NCBI GenBank assembly: GCA_013399305.1
Contig: VXAI01000162.1
Coordinates: forward strand, 1,435,221 to 1,499,220
Direction of reading: 5' to 3'
DNA: 64,000 bases
Origin: Rostratula benghalensis
Taxonomy: Eukaryota; Chordata; Aves; Charadriiformes; Rostratulidae
Each line of letters starts with the position of its first letter. Within the stretch, counting starts at the first letter, position 1. A program made the translations under genes and the position numbers. Below the pieces are notes generated by a model. It was not told where the DNA came from. It searched no databases and saw nothing but the letters and a program-made list of their open reading frames with translations. This document shows, piece after piece, positions 63,999 to 64,000 of the stretch.

Positions 63999-64000
63999 GA

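Overview
The window reads as vertebrate nuclear DNA, almost certainly from a bird. The diagnostic evidence is a series of CR1 LINE fragments, the dominant retrotransposon family of bird genomes. They are recognised by the 3' tail (a 'gttggac...gatgat' type stretch, then 'ggtcccttccaac', then 'attctatgattctatga') and by the C-terminal part of the CR1 reverse transcriptase ORF. The DNA is AT-rich and CpG-poor, has many poly-T and (TTTG)n tracts, and has no bacterial-style gene packing. The species cannot be fixed from the sequence. The CR1 copy at 12.5-13.5 kb feels closer to copies of non-galliform birds than to chicken CR1-F, but that is memory-based inference.

No intact host gene, tRNA, rRNA, CpG island or CRISPR array is visible. 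The layout is a gene desert or a large intron. The only protein-coding remains with a recognisable family are CR1 ORF2 relics. These are an ancient one on the + strand at about 650-1830, a much younger one on the - strand at 12523-13460 (one frameshift, one substituted catalytic Asp), and 3' fragments on the + strand at 81-258, 34232-34466, 37584-37651, 42187-42648, 45361-45530 and 58401-58472. Two further very old interspersed repeats of one family lie at about 19007-19245 and 26919-27152. A short LTR-like end lies at 9569-9612. A coding-looking but unrecognised - strand reading frame (63756-63998) runs off the right edge and is the only candidate for a host exon.

The remaining sequence is unique-looking noncoding DNA with simple repeats. 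The largest are a (TTCC)n array at 22986-23094, a T/G low-complexity block at 50834-50950, and poly-T runs at 9096, 19855, 40739 and 54376. Several stretches (around 7.0-7.4, 10.3-10.5, 33.5-33.65, 39.1-39.6 and 59.3-59.5 kb) have the texture and homeodomain/POU-type motif content of conserved noncoding elements, but conservation cannot be measured here.

I found no convincing previously undescribed system. The items most worth a check are the edge ORF, the ancient CR1 and its sister repeats as molecular fossils, the candidate enhancers, and a dispersed A7-8CCCAAAC / GGGT7-8 motif that recurs at about a dozen places.
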